A stretch of 64,000 nt of DNA. It comes from Amycolatopsis azurea DSM 43854. Lineage in GTDB: Bacteria; Actinomycetota; Actinomycetes; Mycobacteriales; Pseudonocardiaceae. The translations under genes were made by a program, and so were the position numbers. How positions within the stretch are numbered: the stretch's first letter is position 1; each line of letters starts with the position of its first letter. Location: the NCBI RefSeq assembly GCF_001995215.1, contig NZ_MUXN01000016.1:1-64000 (forward strand), written 5' to 3'. Below the pieces are notes generated by a model. The model was not told the DNA's origin, ran no database searches, and saw only the letters and a list, made by a program, of their open reading frames with translations. This document shows, piece after piece, positions 30,085 through 37,475 of the stretch.

Positions 30085-31428
30085 TCACCCGGCGGGAACG
30101 CGAGCCCAGGGCATCTCCTCCTGTGCGGGTACGGCCGCGGTCGGGGTGTCGGACAGGAAGTCCCGCTCGAACGGGGCGAGGACGTCCTCCCCGATCGGCG
30201 TCGACTCCCCGAGACCGGCGGCGAACGACGGCTCGGCGACAGCGGGAGCGGGGAACACCGGCTCGGGCACCGGCAGCCGCCGGTCGAGTTCGGCGGTCCA
30301 GTGGATCATCGCCTTCGGCCGGTCCCAGCCCGCCGCGCCGATCAGCCTGCCGTCACGGACGAAACCGGTGACCCCGTCGGAAAGCTCGATCGTGTCCTTG
30401 CCCAGCGAGGGCATCCCGACGGTCTGCAGGCGCGCGTCGTACAGGGACGACCAAGCGCGGGGGAGCGGCGTGTACGGCCTCGCGTTGCCCCGGCCCAGCA
30501 TCAGGCTTTCCGCCGCCGCGCGGCCGGATTCGACGCCGTTCATCCAGTGCTCGACCCGGCGCGGGGTTTCGTCGATCCGCAGGTTCGGCCATTTCGCGAC
30601 GTCGCCCGCGACCACGACGTCTTCGGCCCCGGTCGCGAACAGGGTCGCCTCGCAGAGGACGCCGTCCTCGATGGTCAGCTCCGAGCCGCGCAGCCAGTCC
30701 ACCGCGGGCACACTGCCGATCGAGAGCACCACGCAACTGGCCACCAGGAACTGGTTGTTGGTCAGGTGCAGCCCGACCGTCTCCTTGGTGCTGATCCAGT
30801 TCCGCACCTCGGTGTTCATCGCCAGCTTGGCGCGATGGTGTTGGTGCTCCTTGGTGAGCGCCGACGCGATCCGCTCCCCGAAGCGGTGCAAAGGCGCCTT
30901 CGCGTGGCCGATGAGCGTGACGTCGCGGCCCATGTGCCGCATCGACGCGGCGAACTCGTTCCCGATCAGGCCGCTGCCGATCACCACGACGGATTTGTTG
31001 CTGTTCCCCAGCGCCCGCCGGACGGCCAGTGAATCCTCCACGGTGCGCAGCACCCGGACCCGGGGGTCGTGGCGCGGCGAGCCGGGGAGGTGCCGCGGGT
31101 AGACGCCGGTCGCGATGATCAAACCGTCGTACCACAGGGATTCCCCGCCGGGCAGGTGCACGGTGCGTTCCTTGCTGTCGAGCCAGGTCGCGCGGGTGCC
31201 GAGCCGCCAGTGGACGTCCAGGTCGAGGTACGGCTCCAGGCTCGCGGCCACCGGTTTCACACCACCGGTGATGAGCTCTTTGGACACCATCGGCCGGTGG
31301 TAGGGCTTCCGCGGCTCGTCGCCGACCAGCACGATCTCGCCGTCGAAACCGAGTTCCCGCAGTCGTTCCGCGGAACGGAGCCCGGCGACGCCCGCACCGA
31401 CGATGACGATCCGATCTCCGTCACTCAT
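30085..31428 (-). CDS. FAD-dependent NAD(P)H:ferredoxin reductase-like protein
   Basis: 447 residues. IVIVGAGVAGLRSAERLREL binds FAD, SVVVIGSGLIGNEFAASM binds NAD(P)H, and VVVAGDVAKW completes the FAD site, the pattern of pyridine-nucleotide-disulfide-type ferredoxin reductases. After residue 375 follows an unusual Pro/Ala-rich tail of about 60 residues (LPVPEPVFPAPAVAEPSFAA) not found in the standard enzyme. It overlaps the ferredoxin gene by 8 bp and should reduce that ferredoxin. It is the last gene of a five-gene operon that includes a cytochrome b, so it is probably the cytoplasmic entry point of an electron chain. Confidence 0.88.
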   Translation of the reverse strand: MSDGDRIVIVGAGVAGLRSAERLRELGFDGEIVLVGDEPRKPYHRPMVSKELITGGVKPVAASLEPYLDLDVHWRLGTRATWLDSKERTVHLPGGESLWYDGLIIATGVYPRHLPGSPRHDPRVRVLRTVEDSLAVRRALGNSNKSVVVIGSGLIGNEFAASMRHMGRDVTLIGHAKAPLHRFGERIASALTKEHQHHRAKLAMNTEVRNWISTKETVGLHLTNNQFLVASCVVLSIGSVPAVDWLRGSELTIEDGVLCEATLFATGAEDVVVAGDVAKWPNLRIDETPRRVEHWMNGVESGRAAAESLMLGRGNARPYTPLPRAWSSLYDARLQTVGMPSLGKDTIELSDGVTGFVRDGRLIGAAGWDRPKAMIHWTAELDRRLPVPEPVFPAPAVAEPSFAAGLGESTPIGEDVLAPFERDFLSDTPTAAVPAQEEMPWARVPAG

Positions 31429-31657
31429 CGTCGTACGCTCCTTCTCCCTTGACTCTGATGGCCTGTTTCGGACAGAGCCTGGCCGCCGAAATGGCCTGGT
31501 CCAAGCCGTCCCGGTCGACCATGCGGCGGATGCGGAGCTTGCCGTCCGGCCCGATCTTGAACGTGGCGGGTGCCTCCATCTCGCAGAAGCCGAAGATTTC
31601 GCACCGTTCGTTGTCGACGCTGACCCGAGTGCCGCGCCGTACGCTTCCGAAGATCAT
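31421..31657 (-). CDS. Single-cluster ferredoxin with C-x2-F-x2-C motif
   Basis: 78 residues from ATG 31655-31657 with GAGAAAGA upstream. C19-E-I-F22-G-F-C25 and C62-P form the cluster site of the actinobacterial CxxXxxC...CP ferredoxins; F22 occupies the variable position that is His in many P450 ferredoxins and Cys in 4Fe proteins, so a [3Fe-4S] cluster is more likely. The fold around it (VSVDNERCEIFGFCEMEAP, AARLCPKQAI) is normal. It sits between the cytochrome b and its reductase and overlaps the latter by 8 bp. Confidence 0.9.
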   Translation of the reverse strand: MIFGSVRRGTRVSVDNERCEIFGFCEMEAPATFKIGPDGKLRIRRMVDRDGLDQAISAARLCPKQAIRVKGEGAYDDE

Positions 31658-31689
31658 CTTTCTTCTCTCCCAGTCGTTTCGTGCGGCCG

Positions 31690-32295
31690 TCAGACCAGTT
31701 CCTCGACCAGGCCCAGCCGTTCCAGGTACCGGGTGGGCGTGAACCGCAGCGCGGTCAGCAGGACCACGGGGACCAGCAGCGTGATCCCGCCGAACCACAG
31801 GAGACCGAGGTGGCCGTTGGCCATGGCGCCGAAGAACGAATGCAGTGCCGTGATCGCGACCGCCGGATAGGCGAGCCGGTGGATCCACAGGAAGCGCCGG
31901 TAGGAACTGAACCGGCTGATCCCGCCGGTCAGCGCGACGGCGATCATGACCTCGAGCCCGACGACGCCGAGTTCGTGCCGCGCCAGCGTGCCCGGCAGGA
32001 GCGGGATCGAGATCTGCGCGAGGGTGAACCCGTCGGGCAGGAACACGAACGACATCGCGTGCACGACACCGAACGACAACGTCAGGATGCCGAGCACCAT
32101 ATGCGAGCTGCGCAGGGCCTTCCGGCCGGTCAGCGACTTGATCCAGCCGGTCGCGGTGAACACGCCCCAGCACAGGGTCAGGCACATGAAGCCGTACGCG
32201 ATCCGGGCGGAGGTCTGCGCCATGCCCTTGATGCCGGGGTCCGTGTTCGTCTTCTGGGTCAGGACGACCACCACCTCGGACCACTGGTCATACAT
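31690..32295 (-). CDS. Ferric-reductase-like transmembrane cytochrome b
   Basis: 201 residues from ATG 32293-32295 with GGAGAG upstream. Five to six hydrophobic segments are seen. Four histidines form two pairs, H65/H79 (SSHMVLGILTLSFGVVHAM) and H139/H152 (LWIHRLAYPAVAITALH), spaced as in the ferric reductase/NOX/MsrQ superfamily that binds two hemes across the membrane. There is no fused FAD/NAD domain; the ferredoxin and reductase encoded downstream could provide electrons. It should move electrons from the cytoplasm toward the outer face of the membrane. Confidence 0.85.
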   Translation of the reverse strand: MYDQWSEVVVVLTQKTNTDPGIKGMAQTSARIAYGFMCLTLCWGVFTATGWIKSLTGRKALRSSHMVLGILTLSFGVVHAMSFVFLPDGFTLAQISIPLLPGTLARHELGVVGLEVMIAVALTGGISRFSSYRRFLWIHRLAYPAVAITALHSFFGAMANGHLGLLWFGGITLLVPVVLLTALRFTPTRYLERLGLVEELV

Positions 32296-33055
32296 TGATC
32301 TCTCCAGGGGCACTGGGAACCAGGTCTGGTTCGGCGGCGGCCGCGCGTTTGCGGGTCCGGGTGTTCTTGGCGCGCAGGGTCCGGAGGGCGAAGAACAGTC
32401 CGCCGCCGAGTACGACCGCCAGCAGCAGGCCGAGGGCGAGGTCACCGAAACCGACGTCCATCGAGGCGTTGGCCGTGTTCGACTGCGGCGCCGGCGCTTC
32501 CGGCATCAGCGACTGGTCGACGACGCCGGTGCTCTCCAGCAGGGTCATGTGCCGCAGCACCGCCTGATTGGCCGTGGTGGCGTAGTCACGGACGACGTCG
32601 TTGCGGGTACCGGCCCTGACCTGCGCGATGATGGGGAACAGCACGCCGTGCGCGTACCGGAGCCGGTTGGCGAAGATGCGGTCGAACTCGGTGTCGTCGC
32701 GGGCGGCCTTCATCTCGCCGAGCCACGCGGACTGCTGGTCCGACGGCTCGGTCGGCAAGGTGATGCCGAACCGGTCGGCGATGGAGTGCGTCGCGGTGTC
32801 GAGCCTGCCGTGGTCGATCATCAGTGTCCGGCCGACTTCGCGGGTCCTCTTGCCCTTCCCGCGTTCCTGCGCCCACATCCCGGCGGGCATTTCCCACAGC
32901 CCGGCCAGTTTGACGTTGACGATCAGGTTCCGGTCCGCGGCGGACAGTTGCTGGGCGCGTGCGTCGCCGACGGGGCCGAGCAGGGTCACCGCGGCCGTGA
33001 TCAGCAGGACCAGCAGCGGGCGGGAGAATCTGGGAAGGTCAGATGCCGAGGTCAT
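32288..33055 (-). CDS. DUF4142 exported protein with C-terminal membrane anchor
   Basis: 255 residues from ATG 33053-33055. A signal sequence (RFSRPLLVLLITAAVTLLGP, cleavage after ARAQ) precedes a helical DUF4142-like domain (LSAADRNLIVNVKLAGLWEM, then MIDHGRLDTATHSIADRFGI), whose Met/His-rich four-helix core can resemble ferritin-like bundles. A second hydrophobic segment near residues 205-225 (LALGLLLAVVLGGGLFFALR) with Arg/Lys-rich tail anchors it facing out. Function unknown. It overlaps the lipoprotein gene by 17 bp and the cytochrome b by 8 bp. Confidence 0.8.
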   Translation of the reverse strand: MTSASDLPRFSRPLLVLLITAAVTLLGPVGDARAQQLSAADRNLIVNVKLAGLWEMPAGMWAQERGKGKRTREVGRTLMIDHGRLDTATHSIADRFGITLPTEPSDQQSAWLGEMKAARDDTEFDRIFANRLRYAHGVLFPIIAQVRAGTRNDVVRDYATTANQAVLRHMTLLESTGVVDQSLMPEAPAPQSNTANASMDVGFGDLALGLLLAVVLGGGLFFALRTLRAKNTRTRKRAAAAEPDLVPSAPGEINV

Positions 33056-33599
33056 CGGCCTGCCAGGTGTCCGCGGTGAGCAGCACTTTCGTGCCGTCCG
33101 GTTTGGCCGGGAACCACGCGTCGTCGACACCCTGCCCGCCGGTGTTGCCGGGCATCGCGTCGTTGGCGTTGCGGTAGAGCGGCCAGCCCGCGAGCGTGAC
33201 CTGCTCGGTGCCGTCGTCCCTGGTCACGGTGCCGACCAGCGCGCGATCGATCCCGGTCACCACGAGGTCGCCGCCCGCCTTGGCGGGAATCCAGGTGCGC
33301 GAACAGGTTTCGGCGCAGTTCGACTTGGGCGGATTGACCGTGTCCTTGTCGTAGCGGTAAAGCGTGAAGCCATTGGTGTCGGTGACTATCGGTCCGAGGT
33401 CGAACAGGATCGCCGCCGTGACACCGGGAGCCGGTTCGGCCGCGGGGTCGGGCATACCCGGGATCTGGGCGGCTCCGGCGGCGGGAGCCGCGCCCGGGGA
33501 ACCGTTCGGTCCCGCGGTACCGGTGGTGCAGGCCGAGGTCAGCGCGATCGCGGACAGGGTCAGGGTCAGAGGTATGACCGAGCGTGACACGGGGTTCAC
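33039..33599 (-). CDS. Lipoprotein of the secreted-repeat (Lipoprotein_15/COG4315) family
   Basis: 186 residues from GTG 33597-33599, chosen because AGGAGG lies 8 bases upstream; ORF extensions further up lack a ribosome site. The signal peptide ends in lipobox LTSAC with lipidated C24. After a Pro/Ala/Gly-rich linker come two copies of the secreted-repeat motif, the first GFTLYRYDKDTVNPPKSNCA, then ETCSRTWIP with two Cys, the second GWPLYRNANDAMPGNTGGQG. Such repeats are common in actinobacterial surface proteins of unknown role. It leads the operon under a promoter at 33725-33750, and could be the outer electron acceptor or a redox sensor (inference). Confidence 0.85.
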   Translation of the reverse strand: MNPVSRSVIPLTLTLSAIALTSACTTGTAGPNGSPGAAPAAGAAQIPGMPDPAAEPAPGVTAAILFDLGPIVTDTNGFTLYRYDKDTVNPPKSNCAETCSRTWIPAKAGGDLVVTGIDRALVGTVTRDDGTEQVTLAGWPLYRNANDAMPGNTGGQGVDDAWFPAKPDGTKVLLTADTWQADDLGI

Positions 33600-33724
33600 G
33601 GAAATCCTCCTGTCGGGGCCAGAGGAGTGTGCGCAGGCAGGTTTAAGTACACTGTGGACAGTCATGATCCACAGTGGATTCGGCGATGCGGGGGACAGCG
33701 CCGGGTCGGGGTCTTCGGTAGGGG

Positions 33725-33750
33725 ATACGGTCACGAGTCGGGAACGGTTC
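33725..33750 (-). promoter_or_regulatory. ECF-type promoter for the lipoprotein-cytochrome operon
   Basis: On the minus strand GAACC (33750-33746) and CGTAT (33729-33725) are separated by exactly 16 bases and preceded by a T-run. The same elements and spacing recur at 35153-35178. Spacing and sequence resemble ECF sigma promoters (GGAAC/GAACC at -35, CGT at -10). The expected start would give a leader of about 115 bases before the GTG at 33599. Confidence 0.65.
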
Positions 33751-33826
33751 AAAAAACTTTCACCGCGTGGAGAAACCGGTACCGAACGGTTTTGGTACTG
33801 GACTTATCGCCCCTGAGCACACAAAG

Positions 33827-34387
33827 ATGTGCCGCGTGGGACGCCACTCTCGGATACTGCAGCCAATTGTCGATCATGAACCCGTGTCGAACGGGCATGA
33901 CGACCTCATCAGGGCGTTGTACCAGGAGTTCGGGTCGAGCCTGATGGCGTTCGTGCTGAAGCTGACCGGTCACGATCGCCAGTGGGCCGAGGACGTGGTC
34001 CAGGAAACGCTCATCAAGGCGTGGCGCAACGCCGGCAAGCTCGACCGGCAGCCGGAGATGCTGCGCGCCTGGCTGTTCACCGTGGCCAGGCGCATCGTCA
34101 TCGACGGCTGGCGGAGCCGGAGCGCCCGCCCTCAAGAGGTGGAGGAACTGGAGTCGGATTCGATCGGAGTACCGGACGAATCGGAGAAGACGCTCGCGGC
34201 CATGATCGTTTACGAGGCCCTGCGCAATCTTTCCCCGGAGCAACGTGAGGCCGTCCAGCAGACCTACCTGCGTGACCGGACCGTGAACGAGGTCGCGGCG
34301 ACGCTCGGGGTTCCGCCGGGTACGGTGAAATCGCGGATCCACCATGCTGTGCGCGCGCTGCGCAGGGCGCTGCAGGAGCGGGGGTGA
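33827..34387 (+). CDS. ECF RNA polymerase sigma factor
   Basis: 186 residues from ATG 33827; GTG 33884 (start of SNGHDDLIRALYQEF) would also give a complete domain, and neither has a strong ribosome site. Region 2 is ALYQEFGSSLMAFVLKLTGH with WAEDVVQETLIKAWRNAGKL and LRAWLFTVARRIVIDGWRSR; region 4 is ALRNLSPEQREAVQQTYLRD with EVAATLGVPPGTVKSRIHHA. It overlaps its anti-sigma gene (GTGA). Its probable targets are the two GAACC-N16-CGTAT promoters on either side; that link is inference from sequence likeness and position. Confidence 0.88.
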   Translation: MCRVGRHSRILQPIVDHEPVSNGHDDLIRALYQEFGSSLMAFVLKLTGHDRQWAEDVVQETLIKAWRNAGKLDRQPEMLRAWLFTVARRIVIDGWRSRSARPQEVEELESDSIGVPDESEKTLAAMIVYEALRNLSPEQREAVQQTYLRDRTVNEVAATLGVPPGTVKSRIHHAVRALRRALQERG

Positions 34388-35133
34388 GCGAGGTGTCCGG
34401 AGCGCCGCACACGGATATCGCCGCCTACGTGCTCGGCGTCCTCGGCGAGGAGGACCACGTCAGGTTCGAGACGCATCTGCTGGAATGTCCTGAATGTCAG
34501 GTCGAGCTGGTGGAGATGTACCACCTGCCCGACATCCTGGACATGGTCAAGAAGAGCTGGCCGGACCCGCCCGTGAAGGGACCGGGTCCGCGTGTGCTGC
34601 GGATGCTGCTCGCGGACGCCGCCAAGGCGAACCGCCGCCGGAAGATCGTCCGGCTCGCGACGGCCGCCGCCGTCCTCGTGCTCGTCGTCGGCGGCCCGCT
34701 CACCGTCCTTTCGCTCACGAACCGTGAACCGGTCATCACGCAGGCCGCGCCCACGGTGGTCACCTCGGTGGTGTCGCCTACGCCGTCGTCCAGGGAAGCG
34801 GGCCCGGACGGCGGCGCCGCCCCGTTCGGCTGGTCCGAGGCGGGCAACGCGGTCGCCGCCGAGGTCACGGTCCAGGAGAAGGAGTGGGGCAGCGCCGTCG
34901 AACTCGAACTGCGCGGCCTCATCGGACCGATGACCTGCCAGCTCTTCGCCTACTCCCACGGTGGAGAGGCCTACGTCGTCAACAACTGGAGCGTTCCGGC
35001 CAAGGGGTACGGGGTTCCCGGCTCCCCGGATCCGCTCGTCATCACCGGTTCGACGGCCCTGCGGAAAGCCGACATCGAACGGTTCGAGGTGCACAAGCAG
35101 GACGGCACCGTGCTGGCCGTCGTGCGCCGATAA
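34384..35133 (+). CDS. Zinc-finger anti-sigma factor, single-pass membrane protein
   Basis: 249 residues from a GTG overlapping the sigma stop. The cytoplasmic N-terminus has the ZAS motif H31-x3-C35-x2-C38 (ETHLLECPECQVELVEM) for zinc and sigma binding. One membrane helix at about residues 93-115 (LATAAAVLVLVVGGPLTVL) is followed by a Ser/Pro linker and an extracytoplasmic domain of about 110 residues (PFGWSEAGNAVAAEVTV...) with a single Cys in GPMTCQLFAYS. The layout is that of RskA/RsmA-type anti-sigmas that sense envelope or redox state. It should hold the neighbouring sigma factor inactive until a signal outside the membrane. Confidence 0.88.
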   Translation: MSEVSGAPHTDIAAYVLGVLGEEDHVRFETHLLECPECQVELVEMYHLPDILDMVKKSWPDPPVKGPGPRVLRMLLADAAKANRRRKIVRLATAAAVLVLVVGGPLTVLSLTNREPVITQAAPTVVTSVVSPTPSSREAGPDGGAAPFGWSEAGNAVAAEVTVQEKEWGSAVELELRGLIGPMTCQLFAYSHGGEAYVVNNWSVPAKGYGVPGSPDPLVITGSTALRKADIERFEVHKQDGTVLAVVRR

Positions 35134-35152
35134 CTTCTTTCGATCTTTTTTT

Positions 35153-35178
35153 GAACCGGTTCCCGGCGGGAACCGTAT
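35153..35178 (+). promoter_or_regulatory. ECF-type promoter for the 72-residue ORF
   Basis: GAACC (35153-35157), 16 bases, CGTAT (35174-35178), with a run of T before the -35 element. It is the same architecture as the minus-strand promoter at 33750-33725, including GTTCCCG just after the -35. It starts 20 bases after the anti-sigma stop and gives a leader of about 85 bases to the ATG at 35271. Confidence 0.65.
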
Positions 35179-35270
35179 TAATCAGTAACCGGATCGAAAT
35201 CCGGTGAAGGTGTAACTCATCCCCGGGTCTGCGTTTCGACGCGTCCGGAAAGGAATGAGGTGAGCAATCA

Positions 35271-35489
35271 ATGGCACGAAATCAAGGGTGTCACCGTATC
35301 GCCCGGAGGACCAAGCTCGCGACCGCGCCGCTGGGTCTGTCGATCGCGAACTCGCCGGCAGTGGACTCTTTCGCTGAAGAGGACCACAACCCGTTCTCCG
35401 ACCACGACGATTTCGCGAACGTGATGCCGGACCGGATCATGGATCGGCTCGTCGGTTGCGTCAACGAAGGCCGCAAGTGCCGCGAATGA
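35271..35489 (+). CDS. Unrecognised 72-residue protein behind an ECF-type promoter
   Basis: ATG 35271 is preceded by GAGGTGAG at a good distance. The product is basic at the N-terminus (ARNQGCHRIARRTKLATAPL) and acidic in the middle (SFAEEDHNPFSDHDDF), and ends with two Cys (LVGCVNEGRKCRE). A third Cys is at residue 7. There is no clear signal peptide. I do not recognise it. The promoter match with the redox operon, the ribosome site and the terminator-like hairpin at 35586-35627 suggest a real gene of the same regulon, perhaps a processed precursor peptide or a small redox protein. Confidence 0.55.
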   Translation: MARNQGCHRIARRTKLATAPLGLSIANSPAVDSFAEEDHNPFSDHDDFANVMPDRIMDRLVGCVNEGRKCRE

Positions 35490-35585
35490 GGCGCTGAGCG
35501 ACCACTCCAGACGTCCTCGGCTCACTCCGACGGCCGAGGCGGTTCAACGCCCAGTGAGCACCGGCGAACAGGAGGAAGATACTCC

Positions 35586-35627
35586 GGCCCGGCGGGTCCC
35601 CCCTACACCTCACCCACCCGCCGGGCC
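35586..35627 (+). terminator. Hairpin after the 72-residue ORF
   Basis: A perfect 12-bp GC-rich stem (35586-35597 with 35616-35627) with an 18-base loop, 97 bases after the stop codon. It is probably a terminator for the sigma/anti-sigma/small-ORF unit. Confidence 0.6.
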
Positions 35628-35684
35628 GGCCCTACCCGAAATCGATCGACACAACTGAAGAACGCTCCGCAAGCGTTTACCCCG

Positions 35685-35723
35685 CCCTGTCGGCAGCCTC
35701 CCAGCGGAGGCCCGCCGACAGGG
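35685..35723 (+). terminator. Nested hairpin before the acetyltransferase gene
   Basis: The outer stem of 10 bp (35685-35694 with 35714-35723) encloses an inner stem GCCTCC/GGAGGC (35696-35701 with 35706-35711), followed by CCCTTTC. It ends 21 bases before the ATG at 35745, so it may also act as a leader structure of that gene. Confidence 0.5.
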
Positions 35724-35744
35724 CCCTTTCGGTAGGTTGGCGGC

Positions 35745-36302
35745 ATGGGTGAGCAAAAGGACCGCATGCTGCGCGGCGAGCTGTACCGGGACAACGACCC
35801 TGAACTCGTCGCGGATCGTAGGCGCGCGCAGGCCCTTGTGGACCGTTTCAACGGCACGGGCGCCGAGGAGACCGGTGAGCGGGACACGATTTTGCGTGAG
35901 CTGCTGGGAAAACTCGGTGAGGGTTCCTGGATCATGCCGCGGTTCCAGTGCGACTACGGCTATCTGATCGAGATCGGCGCCAACAGCTTCCTCAACTACG
36001 ACGCGATCCTCCTCGACTGCGCCCCGATCAAGATCGGCTCGGACTGCTCGATCGGCCCGCGCTGTCAGCTGCTGACCGCGTTGCATCCCATGGAGGACCA
36101 CGAACTGCGGCGGCAGCGCTGGGAATCGGCCGCGCCGATCACCATCGGGGACAACGTCTGGTTCGGCGGCGGCGTCATCGTCTGCGCCGGGGTGACCATC
36201 GGGGACGACACCGTGGTGGGTGCGGGCAGCGTCGTCACCCGGGACCTGCCGTCGAAGGTGTTCGCAGCAGGCAACCCGGCCCGCGTCATCCGGGAGCTCT
36301 GA
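35745..36302 (+). CDS. Sugar O-acetyltransferase (maltose/galactoside type)
   Basis: 185 residues. MLRGELYRDNDPELVADRRR is the Mac N-terminal domain of maltose acetyltransferases, and repeated hexapeptides (IGANSFLNYDAILLD, IKIGSDCSIGPRC, ITIGDNVWFGGGVIVCAGVT, VVGAGSVV) build a left-handed beta helix. The catalytic His is in LTALHPMEDHE. It acetylates a sugar hydroxyl with acetyl-CoA, probably as detoxification. It is monocistronic and convergent with the AsnC gene. Confidence 0.92.
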   Translation: MGEQKDRMLRGELYRDNDPELVADRRRAQALVDRFNGTGAEETGERDTILRELLGKLGEGSWIMPRFQCDYGYLIEIGANSFLNYDAILLDCAPIKIGSDCSIGPRCQLLTALHPMEDHELRRQRWESAAPITIGDNVWFGGGVIVCAGVTIGDDTVVGAGSVVTRDLPSKVFAAGNPARVIREL

Positions 36303-36345
36303 GGCTTGGGCTGAAGGGGACCTTCCCCGCGTCTCACGCGGTCAC

Positions 36346-36400
36346 TGTCCCCAATGAGGCATTGGAGACGCTCAGTGTCCCCAATGCCTCATTGGGGACA
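36346..36400. repeat. Family D hairpin in a convergent gap
   Basis: A perfect 20-bp stem (36346-36365 with 36381-36400) built on TGTCCCCAATGAGGCATTGG, loop 15 bases. Just before it, near 36312, is a half-copy of the family C arm (GAAGGGGACCTTC). Located between the acetyltransferase stop and the AsnC stop, probably a bidirectional terminator. Confidence 0.85.
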
Positions 36401-36424
36401 CCAATCCCGCTATGTATCGCCCGC

Positions 36425-36892
36425 TCAGCGGTCCACCGGCGTGATCCGGGTGCGCCTGCTGTGCTCGAAGACCATGGAGGTCCGCACGTCCGCCACCTCC
36501 GCGCGCTCGGTCAGCTTGTCGATCACGAAGGCGTAGAGGGCGTCGTTGTCGGGAACCGCGACATGCAGGATGAAGTCCTCGGTCCCGGTGGTCACGTAGA
36601 GCCCGACGAGGTCGGGCAGCGCGTTGACCCAGTTCCGGAAGCCTTCGATGTTCCGCCGCGAGGGCGGGCGCACCCGCACCGCGATGAGCGCCTGCACCCC
36701 GCGGCCGATCGACGGCAGATCGACGTCCAGCAGCGCGCCGCGGATCACGCCGCGTTCCCGTAGCGCGCGGGTGCGATCCAGCGCCGTCGTCGGCGAAACC
36801 CCCACGGCGGCGGCCACCTCGCGGTTGGTCTTCCGTGCGTCCGACTGCAATTGCGCCAGGATCGCCTTATCAAGTTCGTCCAGTCGCGCCAT
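36425..36892 (-). CDS. Lrp/AsnC-family transcriptional regulator
   Basis: 155 residues. LDELDKAILAQLQSDARKTN with REVAAAVGVSPTTALDRTRA is the AsnC-type HTH; the RAM effector domain follows (VQALIAVRVRPPSRRNIEGF ... YVTTGTEDFILHVAVPD). Such proteins sense amino acids and form octamers. It is divergent from the DUF2000 gene with 103 bases between, containing the candidate operator at 36904-36928. Confidence 0.92.
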   Translation of the reverse strand: MARLDELDKAILAQLQSDARKTNREVAAAVGVSPTTALDRTRALRERGVIRGALLDVDLPSIGRGVQALIAVRVRPPSRRNIEGFRNWVNALPDLVGLYVTTGTEDFILHVAVPDNDALYAFVIDKLTERAEVADVRTSMVFEHSRRTRITPVDR

Positions 36893-36903
36893 CTCGGACC
36901 CGT

Positions 36904-36928
36904 CACCGTATTAAGTACGAACACGGTG
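36904..36928. promoter_or_regulatory. Candidate AsnC operator
   Basis: An inverted repeat CACCGT-N13-ACGGTG contains an AT-rich centre (ATTAAGTACGAAC). It lies 12 bases from the AsnC start and 68 from the DUF2000 start. Assignment is by position and symmetry only. Confidence 0.4.
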
Positions 36929-36995
36929 GACTCTACTCGTATGTCCTCTTAGCTTGGCCTTGTTCATCCGTTGATGTGAGCAGGAGACCAGCTGA

Positions 36996-37472
36996 ATGTC
37001 CGAGTACGGTACGGCCGTCGGGTTCGCCCCCGACGAGGTCGACTTCACCGCGTCCACGAGGTCGGCCCGGTTGAAATGGGTCATCGTGGTCAACAGCGAG
37101 CTGCCGCCCGGCCGCGCGGTCAACGCGGCGGTCTGCACCGCCGTCGCCACCGCGAAAGCCGTGTCCGGTCTGCTCGGTGACGAAGCGGTCGACGCCGACG
37201 GCGAGCACTACACGGGCTTGCCCTGGGTCGGCTGCTCGATCCTGTCGGCCGACGCCGAGAAGCTGCGGGCCATCCGCGCCAAGGCCGCGGCCTCACCGGG
37301 CTGCCACGTCGCCGACATGCCCGAGATCGCCCAGCGGATCCGGGTCTACGACGACTTCCTCGCGACGATGAAGGAGATCCCGACCGGGGAGATGGGCTAC
37401 TGCGCGATCGGTATCGTCGGGCCGCGCAACCGGATCGACAAGCTGGTCGGGAAGCTGCCCCTGATGGCGTGA
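36996..37472 (+). CDS. DUF2000 family protein
   Basis: 158 residues. The sequence KWVIVVNSELPPGRAVNAAV, TAVATAKAVSGLLGD and MGYCAIGIVGPRNRIDKLVG matches DUF2000, small proteins with a peptidyl-tRNA-hydrolase-II-like fold and no known reaction. Being divergent from an AsnC regulator suggests a role in amino-acid metabolism and control by that regulator. Confidence 0.85.
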   Translation: MSEYGTAVGFAPDEVDFTASTRSARLKWVIVVNSELPPGRAVNAAVCTAVATAKAVSGLLGDEAVDADGEHYTGLPWVGCSILSADAEKLRAIRAKAAASPGCHVADMPEIAQRIRVYDDFLATMKEIPTGEMGYCAIGIVGPRNRIDKLVGKLPLMA

Positions 37473-37475
37473 CGC

